DNA from: an uncultured Eubacteriales bacterium | Lineage (GTDB): Bacteria; Bacillota; Clostridia; Lachnospirales; Cellulosilyticaceae | DNA: 64,000 nucleotides | Assembly (NCBI GenBank): GCA_900551325.1 | Contig: URVM01000013.1 | Span: forward strand, 24,452-88,451 | Direction of reading: 5' to 3' | Shown: positions 42,867 to 51,481 of the stretch, piece after piece | How positions within the stretch are numbered: position 1 is the stretch's first letter | Layout of the letters: every line of letters begins with the position of its first letter | Made by a program: the position numbers and the translations under genes | The notes under the pieces: model-generated | Databases searched by the model: none | What the model saw: the letters and a program-made list of their open reading frames with translations, nothing else | Told to the model about the DNA's origin: nothing

Positions 42867-44588
42867 ATGAATTTCAAACAAGGGTATGACAGATGGCTTA
42901 CAGAAGAAAAGGTAGACGCTGTTCTTAAAGAGGAGTTAAATGAATTAACTGATGAAAAGGAAATTGAAGATAGATTTTATAAAAATCTTGAATTTGGTAC
43001 AGGTGGTTTAAGAGGGAAAATTGCTGCTGGAACTAATCGTATGAATGTACATACTGTAGGAAAAGCTACTCAAGGATTAGCTACTTACTTATTAAAACAT
43101 AAAAATAAACCAAGTATTGCAATTGCATATGACTCAAGAAATATGAGTAAGGAATTTGCAGATACAGCGGCAAGTGTACTTGCTGCAAATGGTGTTAAAG
43201 TATTTCTTTATCCTTCTTTAAGACCTACACCAATGCTTTCTTTTACTGTAAGACATTTAGAAGCAGATGCAGGTATTGTTATTACAGCATCTCACAATCC
43301 TAAAATTTATAACGGTTATAAAGTATATGGTAGTGATGGTGGGCAAATTACTGATGAAGCTGCTAAAGAAATTTTAGCTTTCATTGATGAAACAGATATT
43401 TTCGAGGATGTTCGTACTATAGAGCTAGCTGAAGCTGAAGAAAGAGGATTACTTGAGTACATAACAGAAGAAGTAGATAGAGCTTATTATAATCAAGTAT
43501 CAACTTTATGTATTCGTAAAGACCTTATAGAAGAAAAAGCAGCAGGACTAAAAATTATTTATACGCCAATTCATGGTAGTGGAAATATTCCAGTTCGTAC
43601 TATGCTTAAAAAGTTAGGCTATACACAAGTTGACGTAGTAAAAGAACAAGAGTTACCAGATGGTAACTTCCCAACAGCTCCATATCCAAACCCAGAGGAT
43701 AAAAAAGTATTTGAGCTTGCTATAGAAATGGCGAAAGAAACTGAGCCAGATTTAATCTTTGGTACAGACCCAGACTGTGATCGTATTGGTGTTGTTGTAA
43801 AAGAAAGTGCAAGCAGTTATAAAGTTTTAACAGGAAATCAAGTAGGTATTTTATTAAGTGATTATATTTTAAATGCCCGTCAAGAGATGGGATTATTAAG
43901 TGATAAAGATACTATCGTTAAAACAATCGTAACTTCAGACATGGTAAAACCTATAGCAAATCATTATGGAACACAAGTTATGGATGTTTTAACAGGATTT
44001 AAATATATTGGAGAAAAGATTAAAGAGTTTAGACAAACTAAAACTAATAATTTTGTATTTGGTTACGAAGAAAGCTATGGATATTTAGCTGGAGAATTTG
44101 TACGTGATAAAGATGCTGTAATTGCCTCTGTACTTATTGCAGAGATGGCTCTTTACTACAAAGAAAAAGGTAAGAACTTATATGAAGCACTTGAAGATTT
44201 ATTTAAACAATATGGCTATTATAAGGAAGACCTTATCTCTGTAGAGATGGAAGGAAAAGATGGACAAGAGAAAATTGGCGCTATTTTAAGTGGGCTTCGT
44301 GAAAACATGCCTACTTGTGTGGATGGTATAAAAGTAGTTAGAGTTGAAGATTATAAGTGTTCTACAAGATATAACTGCATAGATCATACAAAAGAAGAGA
44401 TTTTCCTACCAAAATCAAATGTTATGAAATTTATCTTAGAAGATGGCAGTTGGTTTGTTGTAAGACCATCAGGTACAGAACCTAAGATGAAAATTTACCT
44501 TTCAGTTGTTGGAAAAGACATGGAAGATGGAGTTACTAAAATAGAGAACTTTAAAAAACATGTTTTAAGAACTGTTGGGGTAAACTAA
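42867..44588 (+). CDS. Phosphoglucomutase/phosphomannomutase
   Basis: A 573-residue alpha-D-phosphohexomutase. Active-site phosphoserine Ser142 is in VITASHNPKIYNGYKVYG, the metal loop is GTDPDCDRIGVV near 300, the sugar-binding loop FGYEESYGYLAGEFVRDKDA, and the phosphate-binding loop RPSGTEPKMKI near 533. It interconverts glucose-1-phosphate and glucose-6-phosphate, linking the sucrose and starch products in this window to glycolysis. The length matches the PgcA-type enzymes of Firmicutes. The ATG is preceded by AGGAGG. Confidence 0.95.
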   Translation: MNFKQGYDRWLTEEKVDAVLKEELNELTDEKEIEDRFYKNLEFGTGGLRGKIAAGTNRMNVHTVGKATQGLATYLLKHKNKPSIAIAYDSRNMSKEFADTAASVLAANGVKVFLYPSLRPTPMLSFTVRHLEADAGIVITASHNPKIYNGYKVYGSDGGQITDEAAKEILAFIDETDIFEDVRTIELAEAEERGLLEYITEEVDRAYYNQVSTLCIRKDLIEEKAAGLKIIYTPIHGSGNIPVRTMLKKLGYTQVDVVKEQELPDGNFPTAPYPNPEDKKVFELAIEMAKETEPDLIFGTDPDCDRIGVVVKESASSYKVLTGNQVGILLSDYILNARQEMGLLSDKDTIVKTIVTSDMVKPIANHYGTQVMDVLTGFKYIGEKIKEFRQTKTNNFVFGYEESYGYLAGEFVRDKDAVIASVLIAEMALYYKEKGKNLYEALEDLFKQYGYYKEDLISVEMEGKDGQEKIGAILSGLRENMPTCVDGIKVVRVEDYKCSTRYNCIDHTKEEIFLPKSNVMKFILEDGSWFVVRPSGTEPKMKIYLSVVGKDMEDGVTKIENFKKHVLRTVGVN

Positions 44589-44611
44589 TAACACTTAATA
44601 AGGCATAGATT

Positions 44612-44657
44612 AGAACTAGGGAAATCATAAATATGATATGCCCTAGTTCTTTTTTAT
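44612..44657 (+). terminator. Intrinsic terminator after phosphoglucomutase
   Basis: A perfect 10-bp outer stem AGAACTAGGG with CCCTAGTTCT, plus an inner ATCATA/TATGAT pairing, followed by TTTTTTAT. Confidence 0.9.
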
Positions 44658-44697
44658 AAATACATTTATAAATACAAAGGAAAAGGAGTATTTAAGG

Positions 44698-45486
44698 ATG
44701 AAAAGAGTAGAAAATAAAATCGCATTAGTAACATCAGCAACAAGAGGAATTGGTCTTGCAATTGCTAAAAAATTAGCCAGTGAAGGTGCTCGTGTTTATT
44801 TAGCAGTAAGAAGAATGGATGCAGGACAAGAGGTAGCAGATGAAATTATAGCGGAAGGTGGCTTCGCTAAACCAGTATATTTTGATGCATACAAAACAGA
44901 AACATATACATCTATGATTGAAGATGTATTAAAAGAAGAAGGTAGAATTGATATTTTAGTAAATAACTATGGTGCAACAGATGTTAAAAGAGACTTTGAC
45001 CTTGTAAATGGGGATACAGATGGTTTCTTTGAAATTGTACAATCAAATTTACAAAGTGTATACTTACCTTGTAAAGCGGTAGTTCCATCTATGATTCAAA
45101 ATGGTGGAGGTAGTATTGTAAATATTTCTACTATAGGATCAGTAAATCCTGACTTAGGACGTATTGCTTATGTAGTATCTAAGGCTGCTATTAATGCACT
45201 TACACAAAATATTGCAGTACAATATGCAAAACAAGGTGTAAGATGTAATGCAGTACTCCCAGGGCTTATTGCTACAGATGCTGCAATGGATAACATGAGT
45301 GAAGAATTCTTAAAATCATTCTTAAGACATGTACCACTTGATCGTATGGGACAGCCAGATGATATTGCTAATGCTGTATTATTCTATGCAAGTGATGAAT
45401 CTAGCTATGTGACAGGGGCTATTCAAGAAGTTGCAGGTGGATTTGGAATGCCATCACCTATTTATGGAGATGCTGTTAAGAAATAA
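44698..45486 (+). CDS. SDR oxidoreductase, 7alpha-hydroxysteroid dehydrogenase-like
   Basis: A 262-residue classical short-chain dehydrogenase. The cofactor loop is TSATRGIG (13-20), NNYGATD replaces NNAG, catalytic Ser lies in NISTIGS, and Tyr158 and Lys162 are in YVVSK. The opening MKRVENKIALVTSATRGIG, NNYG, QSVYLP and EVAGGF segments closely resemble clostridial NADP-dependent 7alpha-hydroxysteroid dehydrogenases as I remember them, which oxidise the 7alpha-hydroxyl of bile acids. Arg residues after strand 2 (VRRMDAG) fit NADP preference. Substrate is an inference; sugar or keto-ester reductases share the fold. AAAAGGAG precedes the ATG. Confidence 0.85.
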   Translation: MKRVENKIALVTSATRGIGLAIAKKLASEGARVYLAVRRMDAGQEVADEIIAEGGFAKPVYFDAYKTETYTSMIEDVLKEEGRIDILVNNYGATDVKRDFDLVNGDTDGFFEIVQSNLQSVYLPCKAVVPSMIQNGGGSIVNISTIGSVNPDLGRIAYVVSKAAINALTQNIAVQYAKQGVRCNAVLPGLIATDAAMDNMSEEFLKSFLRHVPLDRMGQPDDIANAVLFYASDESSYVTGAIQEVAGGFGMPSPIYGDAVKK

Positions 45487-45584
45487 AGAACTATTTTGTA
45501 CTAGATAAGACAAAATAGAATATTGAAGTACTAGCCTCCATAGTATAAGGTTAAGTGAGTAATAATAATAAGGAGGCTAAGTAC

Positions 45585-46115
45585 ATGAGGTATGTTATTG
45601 TATGTGATGTAGCAGGTGTAGGAGGAGAATTTAATAACAGATTAAGAAGAGAAGTATATAAGAACTTAGGTGTCAAATCATCTTCTTTACCTGCTCACTT
45701 TACAATCAAAGCACCTTTTGAGCATGATCAAGACTTAGAAGAACTTGAACTTAAACTAGAAGCATTTTGTAGGAAAGAGAAGGCAGCTCCTTTCGAACTT
45801 GAAGGATATAACCACTTTGATGACCGTGTTATTTATATGGACGTAAAAATGTCAAAGGAAGGGAATGCTTTACATGATAGGTTAATAGATGTACTAGAAG
45901 AAATACCTTACTTAAAGTTTGACAAAAAAGACGGGAAAGATAAGGTTTTTCATGTAACCGTTTCTTCTAAGAAAGTTCAGCCTATTTATAATGAACTATG
46001 GGAGTATGTACATCAATATCCTTGTCATTTCCAATGCAGCTTTAATAATATAACTATTTACAGGTGGGATCACTATAAGTGGGTACCATATAGAAAGTTT
46101 TTACTAGAAGAATAA
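45585..46115 (+). CDS. 2H phosphoesterase / 2'-5' RNA ligase family protein
   Basis: A 176-residue protein with the two H-x-T-x motifs of the 2H superfamily: HFTI (His38) and HVTV (His123). Members hydrolyse or ligate 2'-5' or cyclic phosphodiester bonds in RNA or nucleotides. The ATG at 45585 has AAGGAGG 9 nt upstream; an in-frame GTG at 45555 lies before that site and is rejected. The stop codon is inside the terminator stem. Confidence 0.88.
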   Translation: MRYVIVCDVAGVGGEFNNRLRREVYKNLGVKSSSLPAHFTIKAPFEHDQDLEELELKLEAFCRKEKAAPFELEGYNHFDDRVIYMDVKMSKEGNALHDRLIDVLEEIPYLKFDKKDGKDKVFHVTVSSKKVQPIYNELWEYVHQYPCHFQCSFNNITIYRWDHYKWVPYRKFLLEE

Positions 46116-46170
46116 AGGACTATTGTAGTGTTAGAAAGCCTAATACTACAATAGTCCTTTATTCTTTTTT
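46111..46170 (+). terminator. Intrinsic terminator
   Basis: A perfect 19-bp stem (46111-46129 with 46145-46163), core AAAGGACTATTGTAGT, followed by CTTTTTTTTATG. Confidence 0.92.
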
Positions 46171-46201
46171 TTATGTGAAAAAAATAAAAATTTTAAAAAC
46201 G

Positions 46202-46260
46202 TTGACTAATAATATTATACATCATATAATATTGGTAGCTTAATAATACTATAGGTATTA
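46202..46260 (+). promoter_or_regulatory. PadR operon promoter with two palindromic operators
   Basis: TTGACT (46202-46207), 17 nt, TATAAT (46225-46230). The 9-bp perfect inverted repeat AATATTATA-N5-TATAATATT (46211-46233) covers the -10. A second one, TAATAC-N5-GTATTA (46244-46260), lies just downstream. Confidence 0.75.
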
Positions 46261-46287
46261 ATATTGGACTAACGAGGAGGTATATCT

Positions 46288-46599
46288 ATGGCAATCCCAT
46301 TAGGAGGAAATTTGCTAGATGCGTGTGTGTTAGCTGTAGTAAGAAAAGGGGATGTTTATGGCTATAAATTGACTCAAGAAGTAAGAGAAGCATTAGAAAT
46401 ATCTGAATCAACTTTATATCCCGTGCTTAGGCGTTTGCAAAAAGAAGGGTGTTTATATACCTATGATGAACCTTATCAAGGAAGAAATAGAAGGTACTAT
46501 CAAATTACAGATTTAGGGCATATAAGGTATAAAGAGTTCTTAGATGAATGGATGCAACATAAAGAAAAAGTGGATAAAGTTTTATTAGGAGGGGAATAA
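46288..46599 (+). CDS. PadR-family transcriptional regulator
   Basis: A 103-residue winged-helix regulator. LLDACVLAVVRKGDVYGYKL opens the domain, ESTLYPVLRRLQKEGCL is the recognition helix, and YQGRNRRYYQITDLG is the beta wing, all diagnostic of PadR. It probably represses its own operon through the palindromes at its promoter. AGGAGG precedes the ATG, and the DUF1700 gene begins 1 nt after the stop. Confidence 0.95.
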   Translation: MAIPLGGNLLDACVLAVVRKGDVYGYKLTQEVREALEISESTLYPVLRRLQKEGCLYTYDEPYQGRNRRYYQITDLGHIRYKEFLDEWMQHKEKVDKVLLGGE

Positions 46600-46600
46600 G

Positions 46601-47197
46601 ATGAATAAGGCAGAGTTTTTAAGGATTTTAGAAGATAATCTTAGTAAGTTACCTATAGAAGAAAGACAATCAGCAATAGAATACTATGAAGAATATTTAG
46701 ATGAAGCAGGTAGTGAGAATGAAGAAGAAGCAGTTAAAAGATTAGGTAATCCTGTTCAATTAGCTAAACAACTTATGGCAGATTTTATAACTAAAGAAGT
46801 AGAAGAAAAGCCTATGAAGCCAAAGCAAAGTTTTCAAGCCTTTTGGATTGTTATTGTAGCGCTTTTTGCAAGTCCAATAGCCTTGCCAATAGCGCTTAGT
46901 ATTGCTGGCTTAGGATTTGGAGCCATTGTAACTGTTGGATCTTTGCTTTTTGCAGGATGTATAGTGGCTGTAGTATTTTTAGTAGTAGCGCTTATCTTAG
47001 GAGGAGTAGGAATTGGTACTTTATTTATTCATCCTGCTTCAGGAATTGTTGCAATAGGAGTAGGCTGTGTTTTACTTGGAATAGGCATTTTGATTAGCAT
47101 TTTAGTATACGTAGTAGTAGGTAAAGGGATACCGGCTATTATTAAAGGAATAACAAAATTATGCCATAGAGCTAAGGGGAGGAAACAAGTATGTTAA
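46601..47197 (+). CDS. DUF1700/HAAS-domain membrane protein
   Basis: A 198-residue protein. The N-terminal 65 residues form the HAAS helical domain (MNKAEFLRILEDNLSKLPIE; EYYEEYLDEAGSENEEEAV; RLGNPVQLAKQL). Three or four very hydrophobic helices follow (about 77-185), and the tail is basic (KGRKQVC). The usual PadR-DUF1700-DUF4097 gene order suggests the HAAS domain contacts the regulator while the membrane part holds the DUF4097 partner. It overlaps the next gene by 7 nt. Confidence 0.92.
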   Translation: MNKAEFLRILEDNLSKLPIEERQSAIEYYEEYLDEAGSENEEEAVKRLGNPVQLAKQLMADFITKEVEEKPMKPKQSFQAFWIVIVALFASPIALPIALSIAGLGFGAIVTVGSLLFAGCIVAVVFLVVALILGGVGIGTLFIHPASGIVAIGVGCVLLGIGILISILVYVVVGKGIPAIIKGITKLCHRAKGRKQVC

Positions 47198-48087
47198 AAA
47201 AATCAACGCTTATTATATTAGCAGTCTGTCTAATTATTGGGGGGATTGGTATAGGGGCAACTGGAGTTATGCTAGGGGGGAGGACTCAATTTGTCTTTAA
47301 TAACAGAGATTGGGATTTTATAAACTTTAATGAAGAAGATGAAGGGGTCTACGAAGAAAGTAATAAAGTGTATTTAGAGGAAAAAAGAGAAGAATTAGGT
47401 GCTTTTAAAAAGATAGATGTAAAATCTGGTACAGTAGCCATAACTATTAGAGAAGGTAAGGGATATAGTATAGATATGGAGCTAGGCTCTAAAGTAGAAT
47501 TAAAGTATGGTATTAAAGGGGACACCCTTTACGTAGAACAAAGCAAACGACATACAGATAGTAATATTTTCGGTACTTACGACTGGAAGAAGTATGGAGG
47601 AGAAATTACTATTACAGTACCAGAGGGAGAACAACTAGAAAGAACATTAGTTGAATTAGGTGTAGGTGAAGGAAAATTTGAGAATTTAAATACAGAGCAG
47701 TTTAAACTTGTAGTAGGTGTAGCTGATACGTATATTCAAGGCCTTACGGCAAAAAACGTAAAGATTGAAGGTGGAGTAGGCGAAATTACCGTAGAAGAAG
47801 GAAACTTAGACGAAGCGGATATTACAATAGGTGTGGGAAGTATTAAAATAGAAACTATATTAAATGGGGACTTAGATATTCAAGGTGGGGTAGGAGATCT
47901 TAAAATTTTGCTTTTACAAGGCACAGAAAGTGATTATAACTATGATATTTCAAGAGGTGGTGGACAAATCACTATTAATGACACTACTTATAATGGAATA
48001 GGAGATATAAATGTTAAGAATAATAGTAATAAAACAATTGATATAGATGCAGGGTTAGGGAGCATAAGTATTCAAACAGATAAATAA
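47191..48087 (+). CDS. DUF4097 surface beta-helix protein
   Basis: A 298-residue protein with an N-terminal membrane helix (about 5-28) and a long repetitive beta-strand region (about 90-298) with recurring GxVG and GDI/GxI turns, such as EGGVGEITVEEGNL and IQGGVGDLKILL. This is the DUF4097 (adhesin-like) beta-helix. It probably lies outside the membrane. In related operons these proteins accompany PadR-controlled envelope-stress responses. It is the last gene of the operon. Confidence 0.9.
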   Translation: MLKKSTLIILAVCLIIGGIGIGATGVMLGGRTQFVFNNRDWDFINFNEEDEGVYEESNKVYLEEKREELGAFKKIDVKSGTVAITIREGKGYSIDMELGSKVELKYGIKGDTLYVEQSKRHTDSNIFGTYDWKKYGGEITITVPEGEQLERTLVELGVGEGKFENLNTEQFKLVVGVADTYIQGLTAKNVKIEGGVGEITVEEGNLDEADITIGVGSIKIETILNGDLDIQGGVGDLKILLLQGTESDYNYDISRGGGQITINDTTYNGIGDINVKNNSNKTIDIDAGLGSISIQTDK

Positions 48088-48177
48088 GTAAAATTTAATC
48101 CATCAGAATTGGTTGTGATCACACTAGAAGGAAATAGTAAACAATAGACGAAAAATAATTTTAAATTATATAATATT

Positions 48178-48388
48178 TTGACTAGAATTTGAGTTTAAAG
48201 TGAGTTATGATAAAAATACAAATCGATTTTTAGGATACACTCTTAAAAATGGATGAACAATAATCTAGACCCTTTTGCAAGGAAATTTCTAAGCAATAGG
48301 CAAAGGACACATAACTACTTAAACTTAAATGGATTTGTATATCCGTAGATAAGTATGCCCTTTTGCACCTATGCAAAAGGGCTTTTTT
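48178..48388 (+). promoter_or_regulatory. Structured leader/attenuator upstream of the hydrogenase maturation genes
   Basis: TTGACT (48178-48183) and TATGAT (48206-48211) are the best promoter words seen, though 22 nt apart. The leader contains CCCTTTTGCA at 48270-48279, identical to the 5' arm of the terminator at 48357. It can therefore pair with the terminator's 3' arm (antitermination) or with GCAAAGG near 48300 (aptamer-like closing stem). A further hairpin, ACTTA...GGAT/ATCC...TAAGT, lies between. I recognise no known riboswitch. The 324-bp gap 48088-48411 has no gene. Confidence 0.5.
48357..48388 (+). terminator. Intrinsic terminator in the hyd leader (possible attenuator)
   Basis: A perfect 11-bp stem GCCCTTTTGCA (48357-48367) with TGCAAAAGGGC (48372-48382), loop CCTA, followed by six T. 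It lies only 24 nt before the TM1266-like gene. Confidence 0.88.
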
Positions 48389-48411
48389 AGCCTAAAAGAA
48401 AGGGGCGAACA

Positions 48412-48657
48412 ATGGAAACAAGAGTTGGTGTAGTAGGTATAGTTATTGAAGATTTAGGAAGTGCTCAGATGGTCAATCAAGTTTTACACGAGTTTGCAGA
48501 TAAAATAGTTGGTCGTATGGGGATTCCATATAGGGAAAAAGGTATTTCAGTCATTTCTGTTATAGTAGATGGTACAGTAGATGAACTAAGTGCTATGACG
48601 GGAAAACTAGGAAAAATAAAAGGTGTAACAGTAAAATCAGCATTAACTAAAAAATAA
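48412..48657 (+). CDS. TM1266-type iron-only hydrogenase system regulator
   Basis: An 81-residue protein of the TM1266 family, with an ACT/NikR-C-like ferredoxin fold: METRVGVVGIVIED at the start, HEFADKIVGRMGIPY, and VDGTVDELSAMTGKLGKIKG. It has no separate DNA-binding domain. It is conserved beside hydE, hydF and hydG and is annotated as a putative regulator of the [FeFe]-hydrogenase system; its molecular function is unproven. AAGGGGCG precedes the ATG. It lies behind a terminator-bearing leader and 19 nt before hydG. Confidence 0.9.
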   Translation: METRVGVVGIVIEDLGSAQMVNQVLHEFADKIVGRMGIPYREKGISVISVIVDGTVDELSAMTGKLGKIKGVTVKSALTKK

Positions 48658-48676
48658 TTTAACTGGGGGAAGTAAA

Positions 48677-50116
48677 ATGGTATCTAATAAGATAATGACA
48701 AAAGAAGATTATAAGGATGTAAATTGGCATGAATGTGCAAATGATTGGTTTAGAGAAGAGTATATAGAAGAGGTTTTAGATGAAGCAGTAGAAAAGGCCC
48801 ATGACCTTACTTATATAAGAGAACTTATTAAAAAAGCGGGAGAAGGAAAAGGGCTTAGTCACCAAGAGGCAGCTGTATTATTAAAAGTCCACGATCCTGC
48901 AGTTCTTGAAGAAATGAAACATACAGCTAAAGCACTTAAAGAAAAAATATATGGTAAAAGAGTGGTACTCTTTGCACCTTTATATGTAAGTGACTACTGT
49001 GTAAATGGATGTGAGTACTGTGGTTATAAGCATAGCAACTGTGAATTAGAACGTAAGAAATTAACTATGGATGAACTAAGAAGAGAAGTACAAGCCCTAG
49101 AAGAACTAGGCCATAAGCGTCTTGCACTAGAACTAGGAGAGGATCCAGTTAATAATCCTATAGAGTATGTTTTAGAATGTATGGATACCATTTACAACAT
49201 GAAATTTAAAAATGGACAGATTAGACGTATTAATGTAAATATAGCAGCAACTACTATAAAAGAATATGAGTTATTAAAAGAAGCAGGTATTGGTACATAT
49301 ATTCTTTTCCAAGAAACTTATCATCGTCCAACTTATGAACGTGTACATCCAAAAGGACCAAAGCATAACTATAGTTATCATACATCAGCTTTTCACAGAG
49401 CTATGTTAGGTGGTATAGATGATGTAGGCTTTGGAGTATTATATGGTTTATATGACTATGCATACGAAACAGTAGCCCTTTTAATGCACGCAGAAAAGTT
49501 AGAAAAAGAAATGGGTGTAGGTCCACATACTATTTCTGTACCACGTATTAGGCCGGCAGAAAATGTAGAAGCAAGCCAGTATCCAGGTGTAGATGATGAG
49601 GCTTTCAAACACATTATTATGGTACTTCGACTTGCTGTACCTTATACAGGACTTATTATTTCTACAAGAGAAGATGCCGCTTTACGTGAAGAAGCGCTTG
49701 AACTAGGTATTTCACAAATGAGTGCCGGTTCTTGTACAGCTGTAGGAGGATATCAATCTGCCAATCATAAGCCACAGTTTGAAGTAGAGGATCATAGATC
49801 ACCACAAGAAGTTATAAAAGAGCTACTATTAAGTGGCTATATACCAAGTTATTGTACAGCATGCTATAGACAAGGTCGTACAGGAGAACGCTTTATGGCA
49901 CTTGCTAAGAATGGACAAATAGGCAATATATGTACACCTAATGCCCTACTTACCCTTAATGAATATATTAATGATTATGGGGATGAAGAACTAAAGCAAA
50001 TAGGAAAAGCTGTTATAGAGAAACAGTTAGAGACCATTGAAAATGAAAAAGCACGTGAACAAGCTAAAGAATGGATTGCACGTATAGACGCTGGTGAGCG
50101 TGATTTTAGATTCTAA
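48677..50116 (+). CDS. hydG: [FeFe]-hydrogenase H-cluster radical SAM maturase HydG
   Basis: A 479-residue radical SAM tyrosine lyase. The SAM-cluster cysteines are Cys108, Cys112 and Cys115 in CVNGCEYCGYKH. The C-terminal auxiliary cluster has Cys393 and Cys396 (CTAC) and Cys419 (ICTPN). HydG splits tyrosine into p-cresol plus the CO and CN ligands of the H-cluster, delivered as an Fe(CO)2CN synthon. It lies 12 nt before hydF. hydE and the hydrogenase structural gene are not in the window. Confidence 0.97.
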   Translation: MVSNKIMTKEDYKDVNWHECANDWFREEYIEEVLDEAVEKAHDLTYIRELIKKAGEGKGLSHQEAAVLLKVHDPAVLEEMKHTAKALKEKIYGKRVVLFAPLYVSDYCVNGCEYCGYKHSNCELERKKLTMDELRREVQALEELGHKRLALELGEDPVNNPIEYVLECMDTIYNMKFKNGQIRRINVNIAATTIKEYELLKEAGIGTYILFQETYHRPTYERVHPKGPKHNYSYHTSAFHRAMLGGIDDVGFGVLYGLYDYAYETVALLMHAEKLEKEMGVGPHTISVPRIRPAENVEASQYPGVDDEAFKHIIMVLRLAVPYTGLIISTREDAALREEALELGISQMSAGSCTAVGGYQSANHKPQFEVEDHRSPQEVIKELLLSGYIPSYCTACYRQGRTGERFMALAKNGQIGNICTPNALLTLNEYINDYGDEELKQIGKAVIEKQLETIENEKAREQAKEWIARIDAGERDFRF

Positions 50117-50128
50117 GGGGGAAAGTAG

Positions 50129-51373
50129 ATGCAACAAACACCAAAAGGAAGCCAACTACATATTGGATTATTTGGAAAACGCAATGCTGGTAAGTCTACA
50201 CTTATGAATGTTTTACTAGACCAAGAACTTTCTATTGTATCTCCTGTTGCTGGTACCACAACAGATATAGTTCACAAGAGTAAGGAATGGCACCCATTAG
50301 GACCAGTAGTTCTAGTGGATACACCAGGTTTAGATGATGAAGGTGAACTTGGAGCACTTAGGGTTCAAAAGGCTATGGAAATACTAAGGCAAGTAGACTT
50401 AGTTCTATGGGTAAGTAAAAGTGAAAGGCTAGAACCAGAAGAAATCGAATTACTACATCAATTAAGAGAAAAGAAAGTTCCTTATTTGTTTGTTTATAAT
50501 AGGTTTCATGAAGATGAAAGTAGTAAAGAGAGCAATAGAGAAAGTAATAAAGAAAGCAGTAAGGAAAGAAGTAAAAGTAATTCAGTAGAAGTAGAAAAAA
50601 TAGTGAAGATGGAAGAACCGTCCCTAGAAGTGAATGCAAAGACAAAAGGGGGGATAGGTAAGTTAAAAGAAGCCATAACTAAGTGTTTAATGGGGGCAGA
50701 GGAGAAAAAGTGTATTGGAGATAAAGTAGGAATAGGTCAAATAGTTTTACTGGTTATGCCACAAGATTTACAAGCACCTAAGGGAAGACTTATCTTACCT
50801 CAAGTTCAGATTTTAAGAGAGCTTTTAGATGCAAAGGCTATCCCTATTATGACTACTAGAGAAACATTAAATGAAACTTTACTTGCCTTACAAAACCCAC
50901 CTAGTCTTGTTATCACAGATTCTCAGATTTTCAAAGAAGTGTATGATATATGTCCTAAAAATGTTCCGCTTACATCTTTTTCTATTTTAATGGGTAGACA
51001 AAAGGGAGATTTAAAGCAGTATGTAGAAGGAGCTTACAAAATAGGAGGGTTACAAAGGGGAGATAAAGTACTTGTTGCAGAAAGCTGTACCCACAATCCT
51101 TTACACGGAGATATTGCAAGAAATAAAATACCAACAGCCATTACTAAAAAAGTAGGAGAAGGTATTATATTTGAACATGTATGTGGAAATAGTTTTCCAC
51201 AAGATTTATCTTCTTATGCCCTTATTATTCAATGTGGAGGTTGTATGCATACGCCAAAGCAAATTCAAGAAAGATTAAGCCAGGCAAAATTACAAAATAT
51301 ACCTATTACAAATTTTGGTATAGCACTTGCCTATTTAATGGGCATACTAGAAAAGGTGTGGTTACCTGAATAA
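50129..51373 (+). CDS. hydF: [FeFe]-hydrogenase maturation GTPase HydF
   Basis: A 414-residue scaffold GTPase. The P-loop is GKRNAGKST (about 14-23) and the G3 motif DTPGLDDEG. The place of the G4 NKxD motif reads YNRFHED (about 121-127). A hydrophilic Ser/Lys/Glu-rich insertion of about 28 residues with SKES repeats follows directly. The C-terminal cluster domain keeps Cys320 and His322 in ESCTHNPLHGD and CGGC (Cys369, Cys372). HydF carries the 2Fe precursor to apo-hydrogenase. AAGGGGG precedes the ATG. Confidence 0.95.
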   Translation: MQQTPKGSQLHIGLFGKRNAGKSTLMNVLLDQELSIVSPVAGTTTDIVHKSKEWHPLGPVVLVDTPGLDDEGELGALRVQKAMEILRQVDLVLWVSKSERLEPEEIELLHQLREKKVPYLFVYNRFHEDESSKESNRESNKESSKERSKSNSVEVEKIVKMEEPSLEVNAKTKGGIGKLKEAITKCLMGAEEKKCIGDKVGIGQIVLLVMPQDLQAPKGRLILPQVQILRELLDAKAIPIMTTRETLNETLLALQNPPSLVITDSQIFKEVYDICPKNVPLTSFSILMGRQKGDLKQYVEGAYKIGGLQRGDKVLVAESCTHNPLHGDIARNKIPTAITKKVGEGIIFEHVCGNSFPQDLSSYALIIQCGGCMHTPKQIQERLSQAKLQNIPITNFGIALAYLMGILEKVWLPE

Positions 51374-51481
51374 AAGGTTACGTATAAGTTTTTATTATAA
51401 CTATGATAAAAGATGGTAATTATACTTATAAATGGATTTGTTGTAATATAATTATATCAAGATCATAGGAGGTACATGAAA

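Noticed and set aside
48240..48390. Known riboswitch classes (TPP, SAM, cobalamin, c-di-GMP, Moco, THF, fluoride) in the hyd leader
   Set aside because: None of their conserved core sequences could be found; only the generic switch geometry is visible.
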